Counted from the first letter of the stretch, positions 1-4,128 are shown. The stretch is 7,296 bases of DNA from Coleofasciculus sp. S288 (GCA_020216575.1 JAIUYC010000169.1:1-7296), one strand, 5' to 3'. The notes: generated by a model from the letters alone, not told the origin. Translations and numbers: made by a program.

Positions 1-15
1 TGAGTAAGCTTTCAT
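1..15 (-). CDS. Start of a probable IS630-family transposase (5 codons, cut by the window edge)
   Basis: An ATG at 15-13 on the minus strand opens MKAYS and runs off the window. A purine-rich GAGAG lies about seven bases upstream and could be the ribosome-binding site. The five residues match the common N-terminus of cyanobacterial IS630-type DDE transposases, but five codons alone cannot prove the family. Support comes mainly from context, namely the interrupted DnaB-like gene immediately upstream. Confidence 0.35.
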
Positions 16-70
16 CTTGACACTCTCAGCAGCTTCCTCTTACTGTACCTTGGTTATTTGAGAAACGCTA
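1..70 (-). mobile_element. Left-edge fragment of an IS630-family insertion sequence (partial)
   Basis: Read on the minus strand, the DnaB-like coding frame ends at a TATAG, and the following 50 or so bases carry no helicase coding in any frame. They then lead into an ATG starting MKAYS at the window edge. MKAYS(I/L)DLR is the usual start of many cyanobacterial IS630-family transposases (recalled), and that family inserts at TA dinucleotides. The sequence shows the doubled TA at 69-72 and the abrupt loss of helicase homology; that this is an IS end is inferred. The rest of the element, its other inverted repeat and the rest of the helicase gene would lie to the left of the window. Confidence 0.5.
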
Positions 71-373
71 TACTAGGTGAACAAGTTTTGCAATCCCCCC
101 GATTTTCTCTAGCATTTGGCGGTCTTCTAGCCAAGTAGAGACTTGAGTCAAATCGGGTAATTCATCTTGGGCATGCAGCGCCAGCATGCAGGTGTAAATG
201 GTGCGGTGAGACTCGAAAAAAAATGCTTCTGGTCTTAGTGCGTCTTTGACATTAGAGATAGCGTCCGGACTTAAAAGAATCGCTCCTAGGATAGATTCTT
301 CCGCATCAAGATTACAGAGTGGTTTGTCCGGAATCCCTCTAAGTGGTGTTGTATCTGTTAAAATAGCAGTCAT
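68..373 (-). CDS. DnaB-like replicative helicase, N-terminal domain only (truncated, probably by an IS)
   Basis: The 101-residue product matches the N-terminal helical domain of bacterial replicative DNA helicase DnaB. Visible signatures are NLDAEESILGAILLSPDAI (21-39), RPEAFFFESHRTIYTCMLAL (47-66) and WLEDRQMLEKIGGIAKLVHLV (81-101). In intact DnaB this domain mediates hexamer assembly and primase contact and is followed by a linker and a RecA-like ATPase of about 300 residues; both are absent here. Family members normally continue LVxLVDRTVSAVN, whereas this frame stops just after LVHLV. A GAGGG precedes the ATG. Loss of the ATPase domain probably reflects insertion of an IS630-type element, making this a pseudogene fragment. 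A stand-alone DnaB N-domain protein is a less likely alternative. The family is clear; current function is doubtful. Confidence 0.85.
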   Translation of the reverse strand: MTAILTDTTPLRGIPDKPLCNLDAEESILGAILLSPDAISNVKDALRPEAFFFESHRTIYTCMLALHAQDELPDLTQVSTWLEDRQMLEKIGGIAKLVHLV

Positions 374-420
374 TTGTCCCTCACATTAATTAGTAGATGC
401 TCCTTGACTGAAGGAGTGTT

Positions 421-436
421 CTAGGGATTTCCCTAG
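421..436. promoter_or_regulatory. Palindrome CTAGGGA-TT-TCCCTAG, possible operator
   Basis: Perfect 7-bp arms flank a 2-bp centre, lying 48 bp upstream of the DnaB-like start codon. Another short inverted repeat, TCCTT/AAGGA at 401-415, sits just beside it. With so short a centre it is more likely a dimeric protein site than an RNA hairpin. The binding factor is unknown. Confidence 0.4.
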
Positions 437-455
437 ATTGCTAGTTAAAGGGGCA

Positions 456-486
456 ACAAAAAACCGTAAATTTACGGATGTTTTGT
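456..486. promoter_or_regulatory. 14-bp perfect palindrome inside a longer imperfect inverted repeat
   Basis: CCGTAAATTTACGG at 464-477 is a perfect palindrome. It is flanked by ACAAAA (456-461) on the left and TTTTGT (481-486) on the right, extending the symmetry across 2- and 3-base gaps. It could be an operator for the DnaB-like gene. Because a T-run follows the palindrome on the minus strand, it could also be a weak terminator of the upstream operon, which would be redundant with the stronger one at 574-610. Confidence 0.4.
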
Positions 487-573
487 CAATAAGCAACTGA
501 TTAACTGGCAATTAGTAGATGCCAACCCTTGATTGATTGAAGTAAGAGCGCAGTCAATCAGAACTCACAAACT

Positions 574-610
574 AAAAGCGATCGCCTCATCAGCACGGGC
601 GATCGCTTTT
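574..610 (-). terminator. Intrinsic terminator of the small-gene operon, built from two HIP1 sites
   Basis: Perfect 13-bp arms AAAAGCGATCGCC (574-586) and GGCGATCGCTTTT (598-610) enclose an 11-base loop, four bases beyond the TAA of the last gene of the minus-strand operon. Each arm contains one HIP1 octamer. The minus-strand transcript ends in UUUU after a GC-rich stem, which fits rho-independent termination. It separates the operon from the DnaB-like gene, which would then need its own promoter in 374-573. Confidence 0.7.
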
Positions 611-614
611 GCCG

Positions 615-1130
615 TTAGGGGGATTTACCCTCCCGGACGGTGTCTAGAGTTACCATCTGCTTGACAATCGTTTCAGCGCTCATCTGGTCAACGAGTTTGT
701 TAGCTTCTTCGCTAAATTCAGTTATCCAAGCCTCAAGCGGAACTCCCGACGCTGTGCTCAGAGATTGGCAAGCCATGCGTAAGGCGATCGCATTGGCGAC
801 CACCTCCTGTTGGATATCAAGAGGTAGGCGCTGGTAGTTGAGCCTGGGGGAATCCGTCGGCTGTTTAACATCAAACTCTGGATGCCAGCCTTTCTCTAAG
901 ACGGCTTGCAAATCAGGTTCAAGCTCGACCAGGCGCTGCTGCAATTCAATAGCGAATGTGCGAATGGTTTCGCTGCCAGGACCGGTATTAGCCGGATGGC
1001 GCATTGCCAATTGAAGCTGGGCTAGAAGCAAGAATCCTGCTTCAGGGCTGAGAGTCAGAGGAATGGGGGGGTGCTGTGCTAGCCTTTGAAAAGCTTGGGC
1101 GAGTTCTTTAACGTCTTGTTGTTGGCTCAT
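615..1130 (-). CDS. Conserved-type hypothetical protein, 171 aa, last gene of a three-gene coupled operon
   Basis: The product is soluble, largely helical and Leu/Gln-rich, without membrane segments or catalytic motifs that I can name. The middle section (about 23-75) reads PIPLTLSPEAGFLLLAQLQ and then LAMRHPANTGPG, a pattern I associate loosely with uncharacterised cyanobacterial proteins. The second half (about 98-150) holds further amphipathic helices. The ATG overlaps the stop of the preceding gene as ATGA and has no strong ribosome-binding site, so translation is probably coupled. The gene sits between other small accessory genes and a DnaB-like gene, suggesting a role in an integrated or plasmid-like element. 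Function is unknown. The TAA is followed directly by a terminator. Confidence 0.75.
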   Translation of the reverse strand: MSQQQDVKELAQAFQRLAQHPPIPLTLSPEAGFLLLAQLQLAMRHPANTGPGSETIRTFAIELQQRLVELEPDLQAVLEKGWHPEFDVKQPTDSPRLNYQRLPLDIQQEVVANAIALRMACQSLSTASGVPLEAWITEFSEEANKLVDQMSAETIVKQMVTLDTVREGKSP

Positions 1131-1408
1131 AGATGCAGCTCAAGATGTGAGGGTTGAACGGGTGCAAGCTTGACTCCATCCCAAACAACCACGAACTGGG
1201 GACGAGTGGCTGTATCAAATTCCTGTAATTTTAATCGCATTAGGCGGTTAAGGACTCTGAGGTAGTCAGCCGCATCTTGTTGGTTAGCGAATCGGCTGAC
1301 AATCCGAGTCTTCTCGTTGGCAGCTCCCAGGCGGGCAATTGCCCAAGGTCTTCTCAACCGTTCGAGCTGTTCGTCCGTATCCGCCCGCTGCCACGATTCA
1401 TGGTTCAT
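1127..1408 (-). CDS. Hypothetical protein, 93 aa, middle gene of the coupled operon
   Basis: An AAGGAG lies eight bases before the ATG, which also overlaps the upstream stop by four bases (ATGA). The product has RRPWAIARL (19-27), then RFANQQDAADYLRVLNRLMR (39-58) and a closing strand FVVVWDG. This resembles a small alpha/beta protein seen in cyanobacteria with the pattern RPWAIxRL...RFxNRxDAExHLRxLRR...FxIVFD (recalled, not searched). The charged helix plus beta-strand layout suggests a compact soluble domain. No catalytic motif is visible. The neighbours suggest a role shared with the other two operon products; the function is unknown. Confidence 0.75.
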   Translation of the reverse strand: MNHESWQRADTDEQLERLRRPWAIARLGAANEKTRIVSRFANQQDAADYLRVLNRLMRLKLQEFDTATRPQFVVVWDGVKLAPVQPSHLELHL

Positions 1409-1716
1409 TTCAGTGCTCCTTGGATGATGGTTAGAATTTCAAGTCGGATTGGGCTTTTATCTCTGGGTAAAAGAGTCCACGCCGCAACAGGATTGGGTAT
1501 GTAAATCAGCAGGTAACTGGCTGCTACTCCTCGGATTGAGTAGGCGAGTTCTCTGCGTTGTTTGCGAGTGCTGTACCCTTTGCTCTTAAGAGCAGTGCAG
1601 ATATTCCGGCCCTGGAGCATTAGCCGTCGGGGTTCACTGGTATGCTGGAACCTTCCCTGATGACTAATTTTTTTGCGATCGCTTCCCTGGCGATCGCCAT
1701 TTTTTTTCTTGGGCAT
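1405..1716 (-). CDS. Basic hypothetical protein, 103 aa, first gene of the coupled operon
   Basis: The N-terminal half is strongly basic (MPKKKNGDRQGSDRKK, then more Arg/Lys to residue 56) and could bind nucleic acid. The second half has a hydrophobic stretch around 63-83 (including AASYLLIYIP and VAAWTLL) interrupted by prolines, so a transmembrane helix is uncertain. The start is the ATG preceded by AAGAGGA. The stop overlaps the next ATG by four bases, so the three genes read as one transcript. Two HIP1 sites lie within its first codons. I recognise no family. It could be a small DNA- or RNA-associated protein of a mobile element; this is inference from charge only. Confidence 0.65.
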   Translation of the reverse strand: MPKKKNGDRQGSDRKKISHQGRFQHTSEPRRLMLQGRNICTALKSKGYSTRKQRRELAYSIRGVAASYLLIYIPNPVAAWTLLPRDKSPIRLEILTIIQGALK

Positions 1717-1779
1717 AGTCCTCTTAATTCAAACTGGCCAATTAAAAAAAAAGGCTAGAAACTTTAACTCAGGTGTGTT

Positions 1780-1828
1780 AGGCGGTTGCCGCCTGGTATG
1801 TCAAACGCAACCGCCTGTGTATGTCAAA
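1780..1828 (-). repeat. Alternative hairpins and direct repeat between two small genes
   Basis: AGGCGGTTGC (1780-1789) pairs perfectly with GCAACCGCCT (1807-1816), while GGCGG (1781-1785) can pair instead with CCGCC (1789-1793). The segment is also a direct repeat: CCGCCTG then GTATGTCAAA occurs at 1789-1805 and, with one extra T, at 1811-1828. On the minus strand each copy begins TTTGACATAC, which contains a -35-like TTGACA, but no convincing -10 follows. It may act as an attenuator between the 61-aa gene and the coupled operon; there is a T-run at 1742-1752 on the minus strand, too far away for a classical terminator. Confidence 0.5.
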
Positions 1829-1833
1829 ATTCG

Positions 1834-2019
1834 CTAACTTTGGGTTTCTTCCTCCTCCGGTACAATTTCAGGTGATGACTGTTTAAGACAGTCGGGGAAA
1901 GCGCTAGCTCTCGGACTGGTCAAATCTTGGGGGCTAGCTTTTCGAGCTTTCAGGGCTTCGGCGAGGGCGTGTTTGGTTGCCTCGGTTCGCCGAATTTCGT
2001 CTTCTGTGGGTTCTCTCAC
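1834..2019 (-). CDS. Small charged hypothetical protein, 61 aa, GTG start
   Basis: A near-perfect AAGGAGG lies three bases before a GTG start, the best ribosome-binding site of the minus-strand genes, and this decides both frame and start. The product is hydrophilic: an N-terminal helix with MREPTEDEIRRTEATKHALAEALKARK (about 1-27, Arg/Glu-rich), then a proline-containing linker and an acidic tail (PEEEETQS). No domain is recognised. It is probably the first gene after the divergent control region and lies 117 bp before the three-gene coupled operon, with a hairpin between. Size and charge fit a small regulatory or accessory protein of a mobile element; the function is unknown. An overlapping frame (to 2137) is rejected because it translates a palindromic repeat. 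Confidence 0.6.
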   Translation of the reverse strand: MREPTEDEIRRTEATKHALAEALKARKASPQDLTSPRASAFPDCLKQSSPEIVPEEEETQS

Positions 2020-2046
2020 GTTCCTCCTTGGGTTTGTTGAGTAAAG

Positions 2047-2130
2047 GGCGATCTGCCGAAGGCGGCAGCGCTTCGCTATCGCACTTCAGTAAAGGCGATA
2101 GCGAAGCGCTGCTGCGAAGCGCAGATCGCC
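2047..2130. repeat. Large imperfect palindrome (36-bp arms, 12-base loop), cyanobacterial REP-like
   Basis: The arms 2047-2082 and 2095-2130 match in 30 of 36 positions. The outer ten and inner eighteen bases are perfectly complementary, and all six mismatches fall in one 8-base block. Each arm is itself palindromic: the left holds CTGCC/GGCAG and the right holds a GCGAAGCGC-type fold. The GCGATCTGC and AGCGCTTCGCTATCGC motifs resemble dispersed palindromic repeats common in filamentous cyanobacteria (recalled). It lies 27 bp upstream of the 61-aa gene and would be in its 5' region if transcription starts further right. Confidence 0.75.
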
Positions 2131-2189
2131 TGATCATTCGAGGTTAAAAGTTTGTGATTCCTAGGTAGATGTATTTATCGATTGACTCT

Positions 2190-2331
2190 GGCATCACCTC
2201 CTCATAAGCCGGGGTTTTCTCCCAGCCGTTTGTTTAAGAAGGCGGCGGTGGTAGTTCCGCCGCGCACACTTCATGGGTCTTAATTTTCTGCATCTACTCA
2301 CACAAACTGCTACTTATAGGCATCACCTCCT
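2190..2331 (-). repeat. Duplicated 13-mer with an extended Shine-Dalgarno sequence
   Basis: GGCATCACCTCCT occurs at 2190-2202 and 2319-2331. On the minus strand it reads AGGAGGTGATGCC, fully complementary to the end of 16S rRNA over AGGAGGTGAT and including an ATG two bases after AGGAGG. The ATGs open very short frames: 2194-2144 (16 aa) and 2323-2294 (9 aa, whose TAG abuts an ATG opening a 19-aa frame, 2293-2234). These could be leader peptides or simply a repeated motif. Confidence 0.45.
2242..2263. other. GC-rich hairpin
   Basis: GCGGCGG (2242-2248) and CCGCCGC (2257-2263) form a perfect 7-bp stem with an 8-base loop. There is no T-run on either side, so a normal terminator is unlikely. 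It may be part of a structured leader for the minus-strand genes. Confidence 0.45.
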
Positions 2332-2333
2332 TT

Positions 2334-2361
2334 GGTCAGTGGTCAGTGGCCAGTGGTCAAC
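2334..2361. repeat. Heptamer tandem repeat (STRR type), four units
   Basis: GGTCAGT, GGTCAGT, GGCCAGT and GGTCAAC follow one another without gaps. Short tandemly repeated repetitive heptamers of this style are a known feature of filamentous and related cyanobacteria. The open frame through it (LWSVVSGQWS) is a repeat artefact. Confidence 0.75.
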
Positions 2362-2380
2362 TGACGATGGACACCCGCAG

Positions 2381-2443
2381 CTAGAGCAGATTGGCTCTAG
2401 GGGGGATTGTGGCTCCAAGGTTGTCGATGCAGGTTGGCATCGA
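2381..2443. repeat. Two matched 20-nt hairpins with the same loop and covarying stems
   Basis: Hairpin A is CTAGAGC-AGATTG-GCTCTAG (2381-2400). Hairpin B is TCGATGC-AGGTTG-GCATCGA (2424-2443). Both have perfect 7-bp stems and 6-base loops of AGRTTG. The two loop-closing pairs are identical, while the outer five pairs all differ and are all compensated. Both are followed by GGG. The spacing is 43 bp. Conserved loop with covarying stem is what one expects of a structure recognised as RNA or single-stranded DNA, for example by a small binding protein. Confidence 0.55.
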
Positions 2444-2630
2444 GGGAGCTGGAAGGAAAGGGCGATCGCTTCAGAAACTGTTAAGCGTGAAACCGGCAAT
2501 CGCCCATAGCAACCCACCACACAGCTCAATGCCGTGCTTACACCGCTTATCTGTAGTGGTGGGAAACTTTTAAAAGACAGGGAAACAACATCTCCAGCAG
2601 CGCCGTTCCCCTATCTTTTTTTGTTTTCGA

Positions 2631-2649
2631 CTGCAACACGATGTTGCAG
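2631..2649 (+). promoter_or_regulatory. Palindromic operator candidate just before the XRE gene
   Basis: CTGCAACA-CGA-TGTTGCAG has perfect 8-bp arms around a 3-bp centre and ends ten bases before the XRE start codon. Small XRE-type repressors commonly bind such palindromes and regulate their own genes, so autoregulation is a reasonable inference. It would also overlap the place where a ribosome-binding site is expected, which is otherwise weak here. Confidence 0.5.
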
Positions 2650-2659
2650 CACTGGTAAG

Positions 2660-2911
2660 ATGGTAGACGATAAAAATTCAGATTTCAACCCCAACGTGCC
2701 AACTTTGAAGCAAGTTCGGGAACGCCTAGGAATGAGCCAAGGTGAGTTTGCAGATGCTTTAGGCTATGCCCGAAACACGATCAACCGTTATGAGCGTGGG
2801 AGAATTTCCCGAATCAATTTTTCGATTGCTCAAATTAAGAGGTTGATTCAGCTTTTAGAGCAGGCCGGGTTATCAATTGACGACTTACCTGACGACATTG
2901 ACCAAGGCTAA
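2660..2911 (+). CDS. Small XRE-family helix-turn-helix transcriptional regulator, 83 aa
   Basis: Residues 16-48 form a classical Cro/CI-type fold: TLKQVRERLG (helix 1), MSQGEFADALG (helix 2) and ARNTINRYERG (recognition helix 3), with the typical NRYERG end. A further helix (about 54-70) and an acidic tail (DDLPDDID) follow, and there is no effector or protease domain. I chose the ATG at 2660 because the homologous part begins shortly after it. The frame stays open to 2534, but that extension crosses the palindrome and looks non-coding. No strong ribosome-binding site is visible. The gene diverges from the minus-strand small-gene and helicase region across a repeat-rich spacer, as repressor genes do in phage and plasmid control regions. 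It could alternatively be the antitoxin of a toxin-antitoxin pair, but no toxin-like neighbour is evident. Confidence 0.85.
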   Translation: MVDDKNSDFNPNVPTLKQVRERLGMSQGEFADALGYARNTINRYERGRISRINFSIAQIKRLIQLLEQAGLSIDDLPDDIDQG

Positions 2912-3007
2912 GCAACGAAAAAACCGCCCGTGCAGAGCGGTGGAATAAATCAGGATGCATCTATTGACACCGACCATTATGGCAAGAGGAGTGGAACAAA
3001 GGTACTA

Positions 3008-3325
3008 ATGAGCAAATTAGATGTCTCAATTCTTGACCAAACCAATCAAATGTTCCCAAAGTTCAAGGAGCATCTATTCGTCGCGATTGTCGATACTGGG
3101 GGAGTAACACTTTTTGAAAAGGAAGTACACCTAGAATCAGCGGTTATACCATTTGACCTAGCCCCTGGTGAATACACAGTGGTAGTGCAACACCCCTCTA
3201 CCAATCCACCAGAGGTAAAGCATCAAGTAGAACTGGCTTCAGAAAACACCTATGTCCTGGCTACGTTTTACTTTGATAGCGATGGTAACTTTCTCACATC
3301 AGTAGCCCAAACTCATCAATTTTAA
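3008..3325 (+). CDS. Beta-rich small protein, 105 aa, PEGA/carboxypeptidase-regulatory-like fold
   Basis: The start is the ATG preceded by AAAGG five bases upstream; an upstream frame extension from 2930 has no comparable site. The product alternates short beta strands: KLDVSILD, LFVAIVD, GVTLFEKEV. Then comes DLAPGEYTVVVQHPSTNPPE (50-69) and a strand pair KHQVELASENTYVLATFYFD (71-90). The LxPGxYTVxVxHPxxxP pattern followed by VxLxxxxTYxL resembles PEGA and related beta-sandwich repeats, which usually mediate surface or protein-protein contacts. There is no signal peptide, so it is probably cytoplasmic. It lies nine bases upstream of the next gene and probably shares its transcript. A perfect TTGACA at 2964-2969 lacks a partner -10. 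Function is unknown. Confidence 0.7.
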   Translation: MSKLDVSILDQTNQMFPKFKEHLFVAIVDTGGVTLFEKEVHLESAVIPFDLAPGEYTVVVQHPSTNPPEVKHQVELASENTYVLATFYFDSDGNFLTSVAQTHQF

Positions 3326-3334
3326 GAGGTGAAA

Positions 3335-3592
3335 ATGAACACTGAAGAACGATTGAAAGAACTAGCAAACCGCCCTGCTATCAAGCGTGCAGAAGCCACC
3401 TTGAGCATGATCGAGATTCAAATCCGGGAAATCAAAGAGCGAGGCGACAGCATGACCGACAGCCAGATGGCTGACCGTTACTCGCTAATTTCCATCCTCG
3501 CCCTGGAGATTTCGCGGCGCTACCTGCGGGAAATCAAGGCAAAAGACCCGGACATCAAGCCAATTGACCTGAGCCAATTGACCAACTCTTAA
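3335..3592 (+). CDS. Small helical hypothetical protein, 85 aa
   Basis: AGAGG lies five bases before this ATG, nine bases after the stop of the preceding gene, so the two are very likely one operon. A GTG two codons earlier is possible but overlaps the ribosome-binding site. The product is almost entirely charged helix: residues 4-37 (ERLKELANRPAIKRAEATL and IEIQIREIKERG), then 43-70 (SQMADRYSLISILALEI and SRRYLREIKA), ending in IKPIDLSQL. It may form a helical hairpin or dimer. No family is recognised. Codon and base composition match the next gene. Confidence 0.7.
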   Translation: MNTEERLKELANRPAIKRAEATLSMIEIQIREIKERGDSMTDSQMADRYSLISILALEISRRYLREIKAKDPDIKPIDLSQLTNS

Positions 3593-3606
3593 AGAGTATC
3601 CATTAA

Positions 3607-3634
3607 AAGCGGCTCCACCTCGCCGGAGCCGCTT
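3607..3634 (+). other. Intergenic hairpin, possible attenuator
   Basis: AAGCGGCTCC (3607-3616) and GGAGCCGCTT (3625-3634) form a perfect 10-bp stem with an 8-base loop, 14 bases after the stop of the 85-aa gene. The T-run after it is only two bases, so it is a poor intrinsic terminator. It may protect the upstream mRNA or reduce read-through into the coiled-coil gene. Confidence 0.55.
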
Positions 3635-3665
3635 AGCAGCGATGTTGAAATTGCATCCTTTCATT

Positions 3666-3977
3666 ATGACTGACCAAGAAATTAGTGAACTGAGAGAACG
3701 AATTAACGAAGTAGAAGACGATTTTTCTCGACGGGCAAACCTTCTATTGGATGAAATCCTATTGCTTCGAGATGAAACCGAACGGAACGCCAGAGCAACC
3801 GAACAAAACACCAGAGCGATAGGAGAATTGACCGAACGAATCAACCAAGTTGACGGACAAATTGAAGACTTGACTGAATCTGTACAACAACTCACCCAAA
3901 ACGCCAATGCTGATAGAGCCATCATGCTTCAGATTTTGGAGTATCTGAGGAATCAATATCCCGGCAATGGGAGATGA
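3666..3977 (+). CDS. Small coiled-coil protein, 103 aa
   Basis: The product is a long charged helix with heptad spacing. EISELRERINEVEDDFSRR (5-23) leads to LLLDEILLLRDETERNARAT (26-45), QNTRAIGELTERINQVDGQI and EDLTESVQQL, ending in LQILEYLRNQYPG. The NTRAIGELTERI section is typical of cyanobacterial coiled-coil proteins of low complexity, which also occur beside phage and plasmid genes. It probably forms a dimeric or trimeric rod; no enzymatic role is expected. I prefer ATG 3666; an upstream in-frame ATG at 3642 adds eight residues. Neither has a good ribosome-binding site. A clear terminator follows the stop. It may be the last gene of the 3008-3977 group. Confidence 0.7.
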   Translation: MTDQEISELRERINEVEDDFSRRANLLLDEILLLRDETERNARATEQNTRAIGELTERINQVDGQIEDLTESVQQLTQNANADRAIMLQILEYLRNQYPGNGR

Positions 3978-4011
3978 GTTAAAATAGTCAGTAATTATCC
4001 ATTTTACTTAC

Positions 4012-4044
4012 AAGCCACTTCATATCTCGGAGTGGCTTTTTATT
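4012..4044 (+). terminator. Rho-independent terminator after the coiled-coil gene
   Basis: AAGCCACT (4012-4019) and AGTGGCTT (4031-4038) form a perfect 8-bp stem with an 11-base loop, followed by TTTATT. It lies 34 bases after the TGA and insulates the next regulatory unit. Confidence 0.85.
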
Positions 4045-4075
4045 GCAAACATCATCAAATATTAAACCCACAAAT

Positions 4076-4093
4076 AAACCTGTTAACAGGTAT
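4076..4093. promoter_or_regulatory. Operator copy 1 of a triple palindrome
   Basis: The site reads AAACCTGTTAACAGGTAT, with a perfect 14-bp palindrome ACCTGTTAACAGGT at 4078-4091. It shares the consensus AAACYTGTTRACARGTTT with two further copies downstream. A TATAAT (4091-4096) overlaps its right edge, but no -35 is apparent. Confidence 0.75.
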
Positions 4094-4128
4094 AATATGC
4101 CTATTACATAGAGTTCTTGCCAATCAAG

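Larger units (their letters stand above)
388..541. repeat. Direct repeat pair (13 bp exact, longer imperfect) upstream of the DnaB-like gene
   Basis: AATTAGTAGATGC occurs at 388-400 and again at 510-522. Similarity continues imperfectly: the first copy is followed by CTTGACTGAAG and the second by CCTTGATTGATTGAAG. The copies are 122 bp apart and bracket two palindromes. They may be protein-binding sites or remnants of a duplication; no family is recognised. Confidence 0.55.
2020..2659. other. Gene-free 640-bp control region between divergent genes
   Basis: No credible protein gene lies here; frames that look open translate repeats. Individually listed inside are a large palindrome, repeated ribosome-binding-like 13-mers, GC hairpins, heptamer repeats, a matched hairpin pair and a palindrome at the XRE start. 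Two further long-loop stems are visible: GGGCGATCGC/GCAATCGCCC (2460-2469/2496-2505, one mismatch) and CCCACCAC/GTGGTGGG (2513-2520/2556-2563). The region should contain the promoters of both the minus-strand small genes and the XRE gene, but I find no consensus -35/-10 pair I would defend. It could instead encode a structured RNA or hold a replication or transfer origin. Confidence 0.5.

Noticed and set aside
1934..2137. 67-aa minus-strand frame overlapping the 61-aa gene
   Set aside because: It translates through the large palindrome, is Arg/Ser-rich as expected of a repeat, has no ribosome-binding site, and conflicts with the 61-aa frame, which has an excellent one.
2321..2334. Match to the 3' end of 16S rRNA (ATCACCTCCTTT)
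   Set aside because: Only about 12 bases match and no other rRNA sequence is near; it is better explained as the complement of a strong ribosome-binding motif.
2273..2573. Short plus- and minus-strand frames in the spacer before the XRE gene
   Set aside because: They read through heptamer repeats (WSVVSGQWS-type peptides) and hairpins; such frames are common artefacts in cyanobacterial repeat regions.
2923..2941. ACCGC/GCGGT hairpin after the XRE stop as a terminator
   Set aside because: The stem is only 5 bp and the T-run lies on the minus-strand side, where no gene ends; on the plus strand there is no T-run.
2964..2992. TTGACA at 2964-2969 as a promoter for the 3008 gene
   Set aside because: The -35 is perfect but no acceptable -10 lies 16-18 bp downstream (AGGAGT), so the promoter is unsupported.
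3485..3956. Minus-strand frames of 146 and 65 aa
   Set aside because: They are antisense shadows of the plus-strand helical and coiled-coil genes, with Ser/Arg-rich composition and no ribosome-binding sites.
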